A DNA stretch of 64,000 nt. Source: Chryseobacterium caseinilyticum (GTDB taxonomy: Bacteria > Bacteroidota > Bacteroidia > Flavobacteriales > Weeksellaceae). The stretch lies in the NCBI RefSeq assembly GCF_014837145.1, contig NZ_JACYFS010000002.1, forward strand, positions 469,024 to 533,023, written 5' to 3'. A program made the translations under genes and the position numbers. The notes beneath the pieces were generated by a model. That model worked only from the letters and a program-made list of their open reading frames with translations. It did not search any database and was not told where the DNA came from. Positions 1-8,766 of this stretch are shown in pieces. Positions within the stretch are counted from its first letter, which is position 1. Each line of letters opens with the position of its first letter.

Positions 1-519
1 CCTACTTTAGCCGATATCGTTTATTACACCAATCAGAGAAGTGATAATTCACTTGCTGAAGCTTTGTTGAAGACAGTTGGTTACTTTAAAAAAGGAAATC
101 AGACTCCGGAAGCAGGCAGGGAAACGGTAACTGAACATTTAAAGGATGCTGCTTTTGACCTTGAAGGCTTGACTTATATGGATGGAAGCGGTCTTTCCAG
201 AAGCAATAAGGTAACCCCAATTTCTCAGGTAAAATATCTGACCTCTTTGATGGGAACAAAATATTATCAGACCTATTTCAATTCTCTTCCAATCGGTGGA
301 CAGTCGGGAACCTTAAAAAGAATGTTTCTTGAAACAGGAAACGGACAGGTTTTTGCCAAAACAGGAACTTTAAATAAAGTTAAAGCTCTGGCAGGTTATA
401 TTAAAACTAACTCCGGCAAAACTTTGGTTTTCTCTTTATTGGTTAATAATTATGCTGGCTCTGTAGATATGGTAAAGAAAAGAATGGAGCAGTTGATCGA
501 ACCAACATTAGATTTGTAA
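1..519 (+). CDS. dacB: D-alanyl-D-alanine carboxypeptidase/endopeptidase, PBP4 (S13) family, 3' part
   Basis: This is the C-terminal 172 residues of a penicillin-binding protein of the S13/PBP4 family, open from the left edge in frame 1 and ending at TAA 517-519. Such enzymes trim or cleave peptidoglycan stem peptides in the periplasm. The SxN motif is visible as SDN in a QRSDNSLAEALLK context, and the third catalytic motif KTG lies in FAKTGTLNKVKALAGYI. The SxxK serine and the signal peptide must lie to the left of the window. A hairpin terminator follows at 544-577. The family call is secure; the exact activity (carboxypeptidase or endopeptidase) cannot be settled from this fragment. Confidence 0.88.
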   Translation, partial: PTLADIVYYTNQRSDNSLAEALLKTVGYFKKGNQTPEAGRETVTEHLKDAAFDLEGLTYMDGSGLSRSNKVTPISQVKYLTSLMGTKYYQTYFNSLPIGGQSGTLKRMFLETGNGQVFAKTGTLNKVKALAGYIKTNSGKTLVFSLLVNNYAGSVDMVKKRMEQLIEPTLDL

Positions 520-543
520 AAAATTTAATTTAGATAAACTTTG

Positions 544-577
544 AAACCTTTTAATCTCAGATTAAGAGGTTTTTTTT
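544..577 (+). terminator. Rho-independent terminator after the PBP4 gene
   Basis: An AAACC..TTAATC / GATTAA..GGTTT stem-loop with a TCA loop is followed directly by a run of T, 25 bases after the stop codon. Confidence 0.75.
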
Positions 578-584
578 ATCTTTG
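577..584 (+). promoter_or_regulatory. Candidate minus-7 box (TAnnTTTG) for the M1 aminopeptidase
   Basis: TATCTTTG matches the Bacteroidota sigma-A minus-7 consensus TAnnTTTG, 22 bases before the ATG at 607. No good TTG is present at the expected minus-33 position, so this is only a partial match. Confidence 0.4.
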
Positions 585-606
585 ATGCAATATAATTATT
601 GATTTA

Positions 607-2529
607 ATGAAAAAAATATATATTCTTTTCCTGGTGAGTTTTACATTTCAAATATTTTCCGCTCAAGACCAAAATATAGATATGAAAGGATTGAGAAGTA
701 AAGAAATGAAATCGTACGCAGCTAAAATGAATGCGGGTAATACCAATCCCAATACACTCAATTACGATTTGCAATATCAACGGATGGATTTGTCTCTAAA
801 TCCGGCAGTATACAACGTTTCCGGTTCGGTAACTTCTCATTTTAAGCCCAATCAGGCAATGAGCAGTATTTATTTTGATCTTTCCAATACGCTTACCGTA
901 TCGTCGGTTCAGTATCATGGTGTAAATCTTACTTTTCAGCAGCTGGCAACAAAGGAAGTGAAAATTGATTTTCAAAACCCAATCTCTGCTAATGTTCTGG
1001 ATTCACTTACCATTAATTATAGTGGTGCTCCGTCAACAGCACTCAATGCCTTTTCTACAGGCACACAGGCGGGAACTGCAGTAATGGCAACTTTGAGTGA
1101 GCCATATGGAGCTCAGGACTGGTTTCCAACAAAACAAAGTTTGAATGATAAAATCGAAAGATTTGATATTAAAATAACAGCTCCATCTCAATACAATGTA
1201 GCCTCAAACGGCAAACTCATGTCTGAAACTACACTTGCAGGAAGTCTTAAACGAACATTTTGGAGAACGCAATATCCTACAGCAGCCTATCTGATCGCAA
1301 TTTCAATCACAAACTTTACCAAACTTACCGATACGATGGGAACACCTCCGTTTCCGTTTATCAATTACGTGTATCCGTCAACGGCTGCCGACGTCGGAAG
1401 TATGGCTAATATTGCATGGACTAAAGAGGTGATGAATACTTTCGAGACCTATTTCGGACTATATCCTTTCCGAAACGAAAAATATGGTCACATGCAGTTC
1501 ATGTATGGCGGTGGAATGGAACACCAAACGATGTCGTCAATGGGAGGTTGGGATCGGGGCTTAATTGCCCACGAGCTTGCTCACCAATGGTTTGGCGATA
1601 AAGTTACCTGTGGAGCATGGAATGATATCTGGCTGAATGAAGGTTTTGCAACTTTCGGTCAGCATCTCGCTTATGAAAAACTGATCATGACCAATGCACA
1701 GTTTATGACCTATCTTATCGGCGAGCGGGATTACATCACAGGTCAGCCTGGTGGAAGTGTTTACGTTGCTGATGCCAATCTTGGAAGTGTTGGAACCATT
1801 TTCAGCGGAAGATTGTCTTATTCTAAAGGTGCTTACGTTCTTCGAATGATGAAGTGGATTTTGGGCGAAACTGCTTTTTACAATATGATAAAAGACTATC
1901 ATGCAAGACCTAATCTCGCCTATAATTATGCGGTTACTTCAGATTTTAAAAATTCTGCTTTGACTTCAACAGGTACAGATTTTACAGGTTTTTTCAATGA
2001 CTGGATTTACGGACAGGGTTACCCAACCTACGATATCCGTTGGAAACAGACCGGAAATACTTTAACTTTTAAAGCGGCGCAAACTCAAAGTCACGCATCT
2101 GTAAGTTTCTTCGAAATGCCTTTGCCAATTAAGGTCAACGGAACCGGCGGTCAGGTTGCATATTTTGCTTTGAACAATACGGCCAACAACCAGTATTTTA
2201 CTGAAACAGTTTCTTTTCCAGTTGCAAGTGTTCAGTTTAATTATGAATATCAGATTTTAGAAAAAAATTCTACAGTAGCTCAGGATGCCACTTTAGGGAT
2301 TGAAGAAATTGATCTGGAAAATTTCGGATTATATCCAAATCCTGCTAAGAATGAAATTTATCTGAAAGGCGTGAAAAAGTCCACAGATTTTAAGATTTAT
2401 TCTGCTGATGCCCGTTTGGTGAAAAGTGGTGTTTATAATCCTGCAAAACCCATTAATATTTCAAATCTGTCTCCCGGCATTTATCTCTTACAGATCCATG
2501 AGCGCAATTTAAAATTTGTAAAAGAATAA
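607..2529 (+). CDS. M1 family aminopeptidase, secreted, with type IX secretion sorting domain
   Basis: This 640-residue zinc metallopeptidase should release N-terminal amino acids from peptides outside the cell or at its surface. A signal peptide covers about residues 1-19. The exopeptidase GxMEN-type motif appears as GGGMEH (301-306), and the zinc motif HExxH-x18-E is H322, E323, H326 and E345 in HELAHQWFGD..WLNEGF. From about residue 573 a T9SS type A sorting domain begins (FGLYPNPA..., ending NLSPGIYLLQI...KFVKE), which in this phylum directs cargo to the type IX secretion machinery for cleavage and surface attachment or release. The gene is flanked by terminators on both sides, so it is monocistronic. 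The family and secretion route are confident; the substrate is unknown. Confidence 0.93.
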   Translation: MKKIYILFLVSFTFQIFSAQDQNIDMKGLRSKEMKSYAAKMNAGNTNPNTLNYDLQYQRMDLSLNPAVYNVSGSVTSHFKPNQAMSSIYFDLSNTLTVSSVQYHGVNLTFQQLATKEVKIDFQNPISANVLDSLTINYSGAPSTALNAFSTGTQAGTAVMATLSEPYGAQDWFPTKQSLNDKIERFDIKITAPSQYNVASNGKLMSETTLAGSLKRTFWRTQYPTAAYLIAISITNFTKLTDTMGTPPFPFINYVYPSTAADVGSMANIAWTKEVMNTFETYFGLYPFRNEKYGHMQFMYGGGMEHQTMSSMGGWDRGLIAHELAHQWFGDKVTCGAWNDIWLNEGFATFGQHLAYEKLIMTNAQFMTYLIGERDYITGQPGGSVYVADANLGSVGTIFSGRLSYSKGAYVLRMMKWILGETAFYNMIKDYHARPNLAYNYAVTSDFKNSALTSTGTDFTGFFNDWIYGQGYPTYDIRWKQTGNTLTFKAAQTQSHASVSFFEMPLPIKVNGTGGQVAYFALNNTANNQYFTETVSFPVASVQFNYEYQILEKNSTVAQDATLGIEEIDLENFGLYPNPAKNEIYLKGVKKSTDFKIYSADARLVKSGVYNPAKPINISNLSPGIYLLQIHERNLKFVKE

Positions 2530-2534
2530 TATTG

Positions 2535-2562
2535 AAATCTGCTTTTAAGAGCAGATTTTTTT
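2535..2562 (+). terminator. Rho-independent terminator after the aminopeptidase
   Basis: A perfect 8-bp AAATCTGC / GCAGATTT stem runs into seven T, starting six bases after the stop codon. Confidence 0.8.
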
Positions 2563-2735
2563 GTTTAAAACTTTACCTTAGAGAAAATGTTTAATTGAAA
2601 TTCAATTTTAGCAATGTTTTGCATATAAGTTTGGTAAATTGTTAATTATTTGGCAGAAATTTTGATGCGATTTTATATTATCAGATGATATTATGAAAAT
2701 TAATTATTTTATAAATCCCTTAATGAATTATTATT

Positions 2736-3581
2736 ATGAAACATTTATTCTCAGATCCGGAATTTAGTTTTAATCAAATTGTTTTTGAACACCGTAATAA
2801 AGAGTACGGAGCTTACGATTTAAGAACAGAATCCAATAGAATCTTAGCAAAATCTTTGTTTTTAAGTTTGGCTGTGATTGCAGGAATTTCTTTGACAGCT
2901 TATGTAATATCTCCAAAAGGAGATTCTATTACAGAAACTGAATATACACCTGTTATTTTAGATCCGATCTATGAGATACCGGACAAAAAGCCAGAACCTG
3001 AAATAAAAAAGCAGGAACCTCAGGCAGTAAAACCTGCTGCTCAGGATATTAAAACATACGATAACCGTGAGCTTAATCCGACAAGAAATGCGGATGATTC
3101 AAAGATTCCAACTAAAAAACCTGATGATGCTGTTGCCGGAACTGTAAATAATCCTGATGGTGCCGTGACGACTCAAAATCAGCCAACAACCATTACACCG
3201 GATAATGGCACTGGAAATTTACCAATTAAAGATCCTGTAATCATTAAACCATCTGGTGATGGAGTTGTAGGTACAAATGAATTATCAGTCGCTGCCAATT
3301 ATGTAGGAGGTATAGATCTTTTCAGAAATAAAGTAATTGATAAATTTGACACTGCAGATTTTGAAAACGAAGGATTACTTTCCACAACGGTAACATTTAT
3401 CGTAGAAAAAGACGGAACAATCTCCGGTCTTAAAGCGGATGGCAAAAATGCAGATTTCAATAAGGAGGCAATCCGTACAATTATGAGTATAAAGGGAAAA
3501 TGGACCCCAGGAAAAGATAAATTCGGTCAGGCAGTGAGAAGCTATTTTAAGTTTCCGGTAAAAATGAAATTTGATCAGTAA
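2736..3581 (+). CDS. TonB-type energy transducer
   Basis: This 281-residue inner-membrane protein should couple the proton-motive force to TonB-dependent outer-membrane receptors. Residues 1-38 are cytoplasmic with the FNQIVFEHRNKEYGAYDLR segment usual in Bacteroidota TonB proteins. One membrane helix lies at about 39-59, followed by a Pro/Lys-rich periplasmic spacer (about 70-170) and a C-terminal TonB domain (about 190-281) ending in WTPGKDKFGQAVRSYFKFP. No exbB or exbD lies beside it, so it must use partners encoded elsewhere. The start at 2736 is followed by the expected N-terminus. A strong terminator closes the unit. Confidence 0.88.
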   Translation: MKHLFSDPEFSFNQIVFEHRNKEYGAYDLRTESNRILAKSLFLSLAVIAGISLTAYVISPKGDSITETEYTPVILDPIYEIPDKKPEPEIKKQEPQAVKPAAQDIKTYDNRELNPTRNADDSKIPTKKPDDAVAGTVNNPDGAVTTQNQPTTITPDNGTGNLPIKDPVIIKPSGDGVVGTNELSVAANYVGGIDLFRNKVIDKFDTADFENEGLLSTTVTFIVEKDGTISGLKADGKNADFNKEAIRTIMSIKGKWTPGKDKFGQAVRSYFKFPVKMKFDQ

Positions 3582-3605
3582 ATTTTAAACAATAAATTTC
3601 AATAC

Positions 3606-3644
3606 TTATCCACAAAGATTTTTTTTTGTGGATAATTTTTTTTT
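3606..3644. terminator. Strong terminator between tonB-like gene and parA
   Basis: A perfect 11-bp TTATCCACAAA / TTTGTGGATAA stem is followed by nine T. It separates the TonB gene from the parAB transcription unit. Confidence 0.88.
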
Positions 3645-3719
3645 AGCTTAAAATGTTTGTTAACAATACTTTAACTCAATTTTGATTTTATCCGTTCGCG
3701 CAAAGCAGAGAAAATTGTG

Positions 3720-3727
3720 TATTTTTG
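3720..3727 (+). promoter_or_regulatory. Candidate minus-7 box (TAnnTTTG) for parAB
   Basis: TATTTTTG is an exact TAnnTTTG match 18 bases before the ATG at 3746. This placement argues against the upstream TTG at 3725 as the parA start, since that codon would overlap the promoter element. Confidence 0.5.
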
Positions 3728-3745
3728 AGCCTTAAAGTTCTAATA

Positions 3746-4519
3746 ATGGGTAAAATCATAGGGATCGCCAATCAAAAGGGAGGCGTTGGAAAAACAACTA
3801 CCGCTGTAAATCTTGCAGCTGCACTGGGTGTTTTGGAAAAGAAAATCTTAATTATCGACGCCGATCCGCAGGCCAATGCTACGTCTGGTCTCGGGGTTGA
3901 TGATGTGCAGTATTCTACCTATAACTTGTTGGAACACAGTGTCGATACAAGAACATGCATCAAGCAGACTTCCACGCCGAATCTTGATATTGTACCTTCC
4001 CATATTGATCTGGTAGCAGCCGAAATCGAGCTTGTAGACAAGGTTAACAGAGAATATATGATGAAAAAAGCACTGCAGAGTGTGAAAGATGATTACGATT
4101 ACATCATTATTGACTGTGCACCCAGTTTAGGTTTGATTACTGTAAATGCACTTACTGCCGCAGATTCTGTTATTATTCCAATTCAGTGTGAATATTTTGC
4201 TTTGGAAGGTTTAGGAAAACTATTGAATACTATTAAAAATGTTCAGAAAATCCACAATAAAGATCTTGATATTGAGGGATTGTTGCTTACAATGTACGAC
4301 AGCCGTCTGAGACTTTCAAATCAAGTGGTGGAAGAAGTAAATTCTCACTTCCCGGAAATGGTTTTTGAAACAATCATCAGCAGAAATGTGAGATTAAGTG
4401 AGGCACCAAGTTTTGGAGAAAGTATTTTAAATTACGACGCAGAAAGCAAAGGTGCAATTCAGTACATTCAATTGGCTGAAGAAGTATTATTAAAGAACGA
4501 AAAATTAGTAAAAAACTAA
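3746..4519 (+). CDS. parA: Chromosome partitioning ATPase ParA/Soj
   Basis: This 257-residue P-loop ATPase works with ParB to segregate replicated chromosome origins. The deviant Walker A motif KGGVGKTT lies at residues 11-18, the A' motif is IDADPQANAT, and Walker B is IIIDCAPSLGL. The N-terminus MGKIIGIANQKGG is the family norm, which is why the ATG at 3746 is preferred over a TTG seven codons earlier. The gene is followed after 48 bases by parB in the same orientation. A terminator and a promoter-like element sit directly upstream. Confidence 0.95.
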   Translation: MGKIIGIANQKGGVGKTTTAVNLAAALGVLEKKILIIDADPQANATSGLGVDDVQYSTYNLLEHSVDTRTCIKQTSTPNLDIVPSHIDLVAAEIELVDKVNREYMMKKALQSVKDDYDYIIIDCAPSLGLITVNALTAADSVIIPIQCEYFALEGLGKLLNTIKNVQKIHNKDLDIEGLLLTMYDSRLRLSNQVVEEVNSHFPEMVFETIISRNVRLSEAPSFGESILNYDAESKGAIQYIQLAEEVLLKNEKLVKN

Positions 4520-4567
4520 ATTGATTTTGATTCATTTGAGTCAACAGTCAATAATCATTTATAAAAA

Positions 4568-5458
4568 ATGAAAGACAGAAAAAGAGCAATGGGTAGAGGG
4601 CTAGGCGCAATTTTGAGTGCTGAGTCCAAAGCGACAATCAACTCTGCAACTGACGAAGGTGCAGACAAATTTGTAGGGAATATTGTAGAGGTCGCTCTTG
4701 AAGATATCTACCCGAATCCTACCCAGCCAAGAACTTATTTTGACGAAAAAGCTTTAAACGAACTTGCGCAGTCGATCACGAATTTAGGGGTTATTCAGCC
4801 TGTAACTTTGAGAAAAGACGGTGAAAAGTTTGAAATTATCTCTGGTGAAAGACGTTTCCGTGCAAGTAAAATCGCGGGTCTTACTTCGATTCCGGCTTAT
4901 ATCCGTTTGGTAAACGATCAGGAGCTTTTGGAAATGGCTTTGGTTGAAAATATTCAGCGTGAAGATCTTGATGCGATCGAAATTGCATTGACCTATGAAA
5001 GGCTGATGGATGAAATTGGTCTTACTCAGGAAAATCTGAGCCAGAGAGTTGGGAAAGACAGAAGTACGATTACCAATTCGATCAGACTGTTAAGATTAAG
5101 TCCGGATATTCAGAATGCGATCAGAAGCGGCGAAATTTCTGCAGGTCACGGCCGTGCCATCATCAGTCTTGAAACTGAGGAGCATCAGCAGATTTTGTTT
5201 GATTTAATTATCAAGGAAAAACTGAATGTGAGACAGACCGAGCAGGCTGCTTCAGCGATTAAAAACCCAAAAACTCCAGCCGCTAAAAGAGCTAAGGCAG
5301 AGCTTTCGAATAATTATAAAAGAGCTCAGAAAACCATTTCCGATATTTTGGATGTAAAAGTAGAAATTAAAACTACCGGAACAGGAAAAAAAGGGAAAAT
5401 AGTTCTTGACTTTAAAAATGAAGATGAGCTTGAGTATATTTTGTCTCATATTAAATAA
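4568..5458 (+). CDS. parB: Chromosome partitioning protein ParB/Spo0J
   Basis: This 296-residue DNA-binding CTPase loads onto parS sites and recruits ParA. Visible motifs are GERRFRA (93-99) and ENIQRED (127-133) of the ParB N-domain, then a helix-turn-helix around 151-175 (LTQENLSQRVGKDRSTITNSI). The C-terminal dimerisation segment ends in DFKNEDELEYILSHIK. Residues 1-16 (MKDRKRAMGRGLGAIL) are typical of chromosomal ParB. Its stop codon abuts the start of the next gene, so the three genes parA, parB and the DUF5683 gene probably form one operon. I saw no convincing parS palindrome in the window. Confidence 0.95.
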   Translation: MKDRKRAMGRGLGAILSAESKATINSATDEGADKFVGNIVEVALEDIYPNPTQPRTYFDEKALNELAQSITNLGVIQPVTLRKDGEKFEIISGERRFRASKIAGLTSIPAYIRLVNDQELLEMALVENIQREDLDAIEIALTYERLMDEIGLTQENLSQRVGKDRSTITNSIRLLRLSPDIQNAIRSGEISAGHGRAIISLETEEHQQILFDLIIKEKLNVRQTEQAASAIKNPKTPAAKRAKAELSNNYKRAQKTISDILDVKVEIKTTGTGKKGKIVLDFKNEDELEYILSHIK

Positions 5459-6103
5459 ATGAAAAAAGTATTTTTAGCCTTTTTTATATTCATTTTCAGT
5501 CTGAGTTTTGCTCAGATTGTAACTCCAACAGATTCTCTGCGTCTCGATCATTATGCGAAAGACAGTATTCCTGCTGCGAAGCCGAAAAATGCTGCCAATG
5601 TGGTGTCGGAAATTGAAAAAGTAAATGCTCCGGCAAAAAAGAATGCCGTTAAAAAGCTGAATCCTACAAAAGCAGGTCTGTACTCAGCCGTTTTGCCGGG
5701 ACTTGGACAGGTTTACAATAAAAAATACTGGAAAGTACCTATTGTTTTAGGTGCTGTAGGAACCGGTGCAGGAATTGCCATCTGGAATCAAAATCAGTAT
5801 TTGAAATACAGAGAATATTTTATCGCAAAACTGAACGGAACACCCAATGAATTTGTCGATGAAAGACCTTATCTTGATGCTATAGCTTTAGGAAATGCAC
5901 AGGATAGAATTAAAAGACAAAGGGATTATGCAATAGCCATCACAGGGTTAATTTACATTCTGAACATCGTAGACGCCGTGGTTGACGCGCATCTGTACGA
6001 AGGTAGAAAAGATCCGGATCTTACAATTGCTCCGGCAGTTATTTACGATGACTTCCGTACACAGCCACCGAAAACAGGTTTGGCTTTAAATTTTAGATTT
6101 TAA
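5459..6103 (+). CDS. DUF5683 family exported/membrane protein
   Basis: This 214-residue protein begins immediately after the parB stop codon. It has a signal peptide (about 1-19, ending SFAQ) and a central hydrophobic segment in the form PTKAGLYSAVLPGLGQVYN..., followed by a second around residues 160-175, which together match DUF5683. Members are commonly found next to parAB and dapB in Flavobacteriia, but no biochemical role is established. The position suggests a link with cell envelope or division functions; this is only context. The hairpin at 6119-6152 lies downstream. Confidence 0.8.
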   Translation: MKKVFLAFFIFIFSLSFAQIVTPTDSLRLDHYAKDSIPAAKPKNAANVVSEIEKVNAPAKKNAVKKLNPTKAGLYSAVLPGLGQVYNKKYWKVPIVLGAVGTGAGIAIWNQNQYLKYREYFIAKLNGTPNEFVDERPYLDAIALGNAQDRIKRQRDYAIAITGLIYILNIVDAVVDAHLYEGRKDPDLTIAPAVIYDDFRTQPPKTGLALNFRF

Positions 6104-6118
6104 ACAAAACAATACCTG

Positions 6119-6152
6119 ATCGCCATTGAAATCGTTGGTTTCATTTGGCGAT
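6119..6152 (+). terminator. Hairpin between DUF5683 gene and dapB
   Basis: ATCGCCA..GAAA / TTTC..TGGCGAT can form a stem, but no clear T run follows, so it could be a weak terminator or a mRNA-processing hairpin. Confidence 0.4.
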
Positions 6153-6182
6153 TTGATATTTTAAAAATAATAAACTTCAGAC

Positions 6183-6884
6183 ATGAAAATAGCATTAGTT
6201 GGATATGGTAAGATGGGAAAAATAATTGAGGAGATTTCTCAGAAGAGAGGTCATGAGATTGTAGCCCGTTTAAAGGAAACGCCAACTGCTGAAAACCTCA
6301 ATAACCCTGATGTTGTAATCGAGTTTTCTGTTCCCGAAGCGGCTTTCAGCAATATTAAAGCCTGTCTTGAAAACAAAATTCCAGTAATATGCGGAACTAC
6401 CGGATGGCTCGGAAAGAGGGAGGAGATCGACAGAATTGCTAATGAAAATGAAACTGCGTTTTTATATGGGTCAAATTTCAGTTTAGGTGTAAATTTATTT
6501 TTTGCTTTAAATGAGAAATTAGCAGATTTGATGAAGAATGTTGATGAATACAATTGTCAGTTAGAAGAAATTCATCATATTCACAAAAAAGATGCTCCAA
6601 GCGGAACGGCTATTTCTATTGCGGAAGGAATTTTCAAAAATAATCCAAAATTTGATGCCTGGAAACTGGAGGAGACTAAAGATAATCAATTGGGTATTTT
6701 TGCAATTCGTGAAGATGAAGTTCCGGGAACACACAGCGTTTTTTACAGAAGTGAAGTGGATGAAATTGAAATTAAACATACCGCATTCAACAGAAATGGT
6801 TTTGCACATGGAGCTGTAGTCGCTGCAGAATTTATTAAAGATAAACAGGGAATTTTTACAATGAATGATGTTTTAGGACTTTAA
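6183..6884 (+). CDS. dapB: 4-hydroxy-tetrahydrodipicolinate reductase
   Basis: This 233-residue enzyme reduces 4-hydroxy-tetrahydrodipicolinate to tetrahydrodipicolinate with NAD(P)H in the lysine/diaminopimelate pathway. The nucleotide-binding loop VGYGKMGK lies at residues 6-13. The catalytic signature EIHHIHKKDAPSGTA spans about 129-143, with the His pair 131-132, a Lys pair 135-136 and the substrate-binding DAPSGT. The protein is shorter than the E. coli enzyme but near the length usual for Bacteroidota. It sits between DUF5683 and lepB, a neighbourhood that links peptidoglycan precursor supply with envelope functions. Confidence 0.94.
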   Translation: MKIALVGYGKMGKIIEEISQKRGHEIVARLKETPTAENLNNPDVVIEFSVPEAAFSNIKACLENKIPVICGTTGWLGKREEIDRIANENETAFLYGSNFSLGVNLFFALNEKLADLMKNVDEYNCQLEEIHHIHKKDAPSGTAISIAEGIFKNNPKFDAWKLEETKDNQLGIFAIREDEVPGTHSVFYRSEVDEIEIKHTAFNRNGFAHGAVVAAEFIKDKQGIFTMNDVLGL

Positions 6885-6940
6885 TTCTGTAACAAATTTT
6901 GAATTATCATACTAATGCTGATGAAACATAAGTTGATAAA

Positions 6941-6985
6941 ACTTTGTCAAAGTAAAAAAATACCGCTTTACAACTTTGACAAAGT
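6941..6985. repeat. Inverted-repeat element, copy 1 (13-bp arms, 19-nt loop)
   Basis: ACTTTGTCAAAGT at 6941-6953 and ACTTTGACAAAGT at 6973-6985 are perfect reverse complements separated by 19 bases. A second element with the same architecture and near-identical arms lies at 15504-15548. Both are intergenic. There is no T run, so this is not a standard terminator. Confidence 0.7.
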
Positions 6986-7043
6986 GCAGAAATAATCATC
7001 CAAACAATCAGTTTTTATATTAAAAATCATATTTAGAAAATAT

Positions 7044-8702
7044 ATGAATTACTTTTTAACCTACGCAGTTTACGTTCTCATTTTATCTGTATTGATGGGA
7101 CTTTCCAGTTGGAAACTGTTTAAAAAAATGGGATACAGTCCTGCTCTGGCATTTGTTCCTTTTTACAATTATTTTATTATTCTTAAAGAAACCAAACATC
7201 CTAAGTGGTGGGCAATTCTGTCTTATCTTCCGATTGTTGGGCCGATTATGATGTCTGTTTTTCATTTGTATCTGATGAAAAAGTTTGGAAAGACTCTGGT
7301 GCAGCATCAGATTCTTACCGTCATTTTACCTTTCATTTATATGGCTTCTGTTAACTATTCGAAAGATGCAGAAATTGAGGATGAAGAGGCGAAAAATATG
7401 TTTCTGACTGATAAGGAGAAATCATTGAAGAAAAAAGATTCATTTATGGGATCTATTACTTTTGCCGTTGTTTTCGCAACAATCATCCACGTCTTTGTAA
7501 CGCAGCCATTCGGAATTCCTACTGGTTCCATGGAAAGAACTTTGCTTGTAGGGGATTTCCTTTTTGTGAACAAATGGAGCTATGGTTACAGAATGCCGAT
7601 GCGTCCTTTGGCAATTCCTTTCCTTCAGGGAACAGTTTATGATTTCCAAAAAGACGGAAACCCTAAAAATGACGGTAAATCTTATGTTGACGGTGTAAAA
7701 TTACCTTACGAAAGAATTCTTCAGTTTAACAAACCTCAGAGAAATGATATTGTAGTTTTCAATTATCCTCAGGATTCTGTACACACTGCAATCGACAGAA
7801 AAGATCCTTATGTGAAAAGATGTGTAGCTGTAGCTGGTGAAACTTTTGAAATGCGTGGCGGAAGACTTTTTGTCAACGGGAAACCTGAGATTGTTTTAGG
7901 TGATCAGGAACGACAACACAGATATATCGTCAAAACCAGCAGTCAGCTTGATGTTCCTGGATTGTACGATATTTACGGCTTTTTGCCTGTACAGGAAATT
8001 CAAGACGGTAGCGGATTTATTTACGCTTTTCAAGGTCTGACAGATAAAACTGCAGCTGAAATTAAAAAACTTCCTCAGGTAACTGAAATGAAGGAAGATA
8101 TTATGCAAAAAGGTCAAGCAGCAATTGCATACAAAGATGAGAATAAAACAAAAATTGATACAACTCAATCTATTTTTCCTGTAAACAAAGCGTGGAACCA
8201 GGATTGGTACGGTCCGGTAAGAATTCCAAAAAAAGGCGATGTTGTGGCTATAAGCAAAGAAACTTTACCGATGTATCGCTGGATTATTTCTGAATACGAG
8301 CATAACAGCGTTTCAGAAAATAACGGTCAGATTTTGATTAACAATCAACCTGCAACAAACTACACCATCAAACAGGATTATTATATGATGGTGGGAGACA
8401 ACAGAGATGCTTCTTTGGATGCGAGATTTTTTGGTTTTGTACCAGAGGAAAACATTGTTGGAAAACCGATGTTTACGTGGATGAGTTTGGAAGGAGCTTT
8501 TAAAGATAATAGTTCAAGCTATCAAGCCAATAAAGGTTGGTTTTTTGGTATGAAGTTTCGTTGGGAAAGAATGTTCAAAGCGACCAACACCGGCGATGCA
8601 AACAAAACTTCGTACTGGTGGATTGCAGCAATGATTTTAATTCTCTTCTTCGGCTGGGAGTATTTTGTAAAGCTTTTCAGAAAAAATCAGACAGAAGAAT
8701 AA
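7044..8702 (+). CDS. lepB: Signal peptidase I, long Bacteroidota form
   Basis: This 552-residue membrane protease removes signal peptides from exported proteins. An N-terminal region (1-110) with several membrane helices precedes the catalytic domain. The nucleophile is Ser162 in GIPTGSMERTL, and the general base is probably Lys258 in DPYVKRCVAVAGE. The conserved MMVGDNRDASLDARFFG box lies near the end of the periplasmic domain, and one further membrane helix follows (YWWIAAMILILFFGWEYF). It is longer than E. coli LepB because of the extra N-terminal helices and an insertion between the Lys and the GDN box, as is usual in Flavobacteriia. Confidence 0.94.
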   Translation: MNYFLTYAVYVLILSVLMGLSSWKLFKKMGYSPALAFVPFYNYFIILKETKHPKWWAILSYLPIVGPIMMSVFHLYLMKKFGKTLVQHQILTVILPFIYMASVNYSKDAEIEDEEAKNMFLTDKEKSLKKKDSFMGSITFAVVFATIIHVFVTQPFGIPTGSMERTLLVGDFLFVNKWSYGYRMPMRPLAIPFLQGTVYDFQKDGNPKNDGKSYVDGVKLPYERILQFNKPQRNDIVVFNYPQDSVHTAIDRKDPYVKRCVAVAGETFEMRGGRLFVNGKPEIVLGDQERQHRYIVKTSSQLDVPGLYDIYGFLPVQEIQDGSGFIYAFQGLTDKTAAEIKKLPQVTEMKEDIMQKGQAAIAYKDENKTKIDTTQSIFPVNKAWNQDWYGPVRIPKKGDVVAISKETLPMYRWIISEYEHNSVSENNGQILINNQPATNYTIKQDYYMMVGDNRDASLDARFFGFVPEENIVGKPMFTWMSLEGAFKDNSSSYQANKGWFFGMKFRWERMFKATNTGDANKTSYWWIAAMILILFFGWEYFVKLFRKNQTEE

Positions 8703-8725
8703 TAAAATTTTTAATCAATAATTAG

Positions 8726-8756
8726 ATGAAGTATTTGAAAAAGTACTTCATTTTTT
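8726..8756 (+). terminator. Terminator-like hairpin after lepB
   Basis: ATGAAGTA / TACTTCAT with a short A-rich loop is followed by six T before the WbqC gene start. Confidence 0.65.
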
Positions 8757-8766
8757 CAATATAACA

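Noticed and set aside
1561-1902. Open frame on the minus strand inside the aminopeptidase gene
   Set aside because: It lies antisense to a gene with clear motifs and shows no protein-like features; many similar shadow frames were dropped.
3581-4568. parS sites and a replication origin around parAB
   Set aside because: I looked for palindromes related to TGTTTCACGTGAAACA and DnaA boxes by eye and saw none that are convincing.
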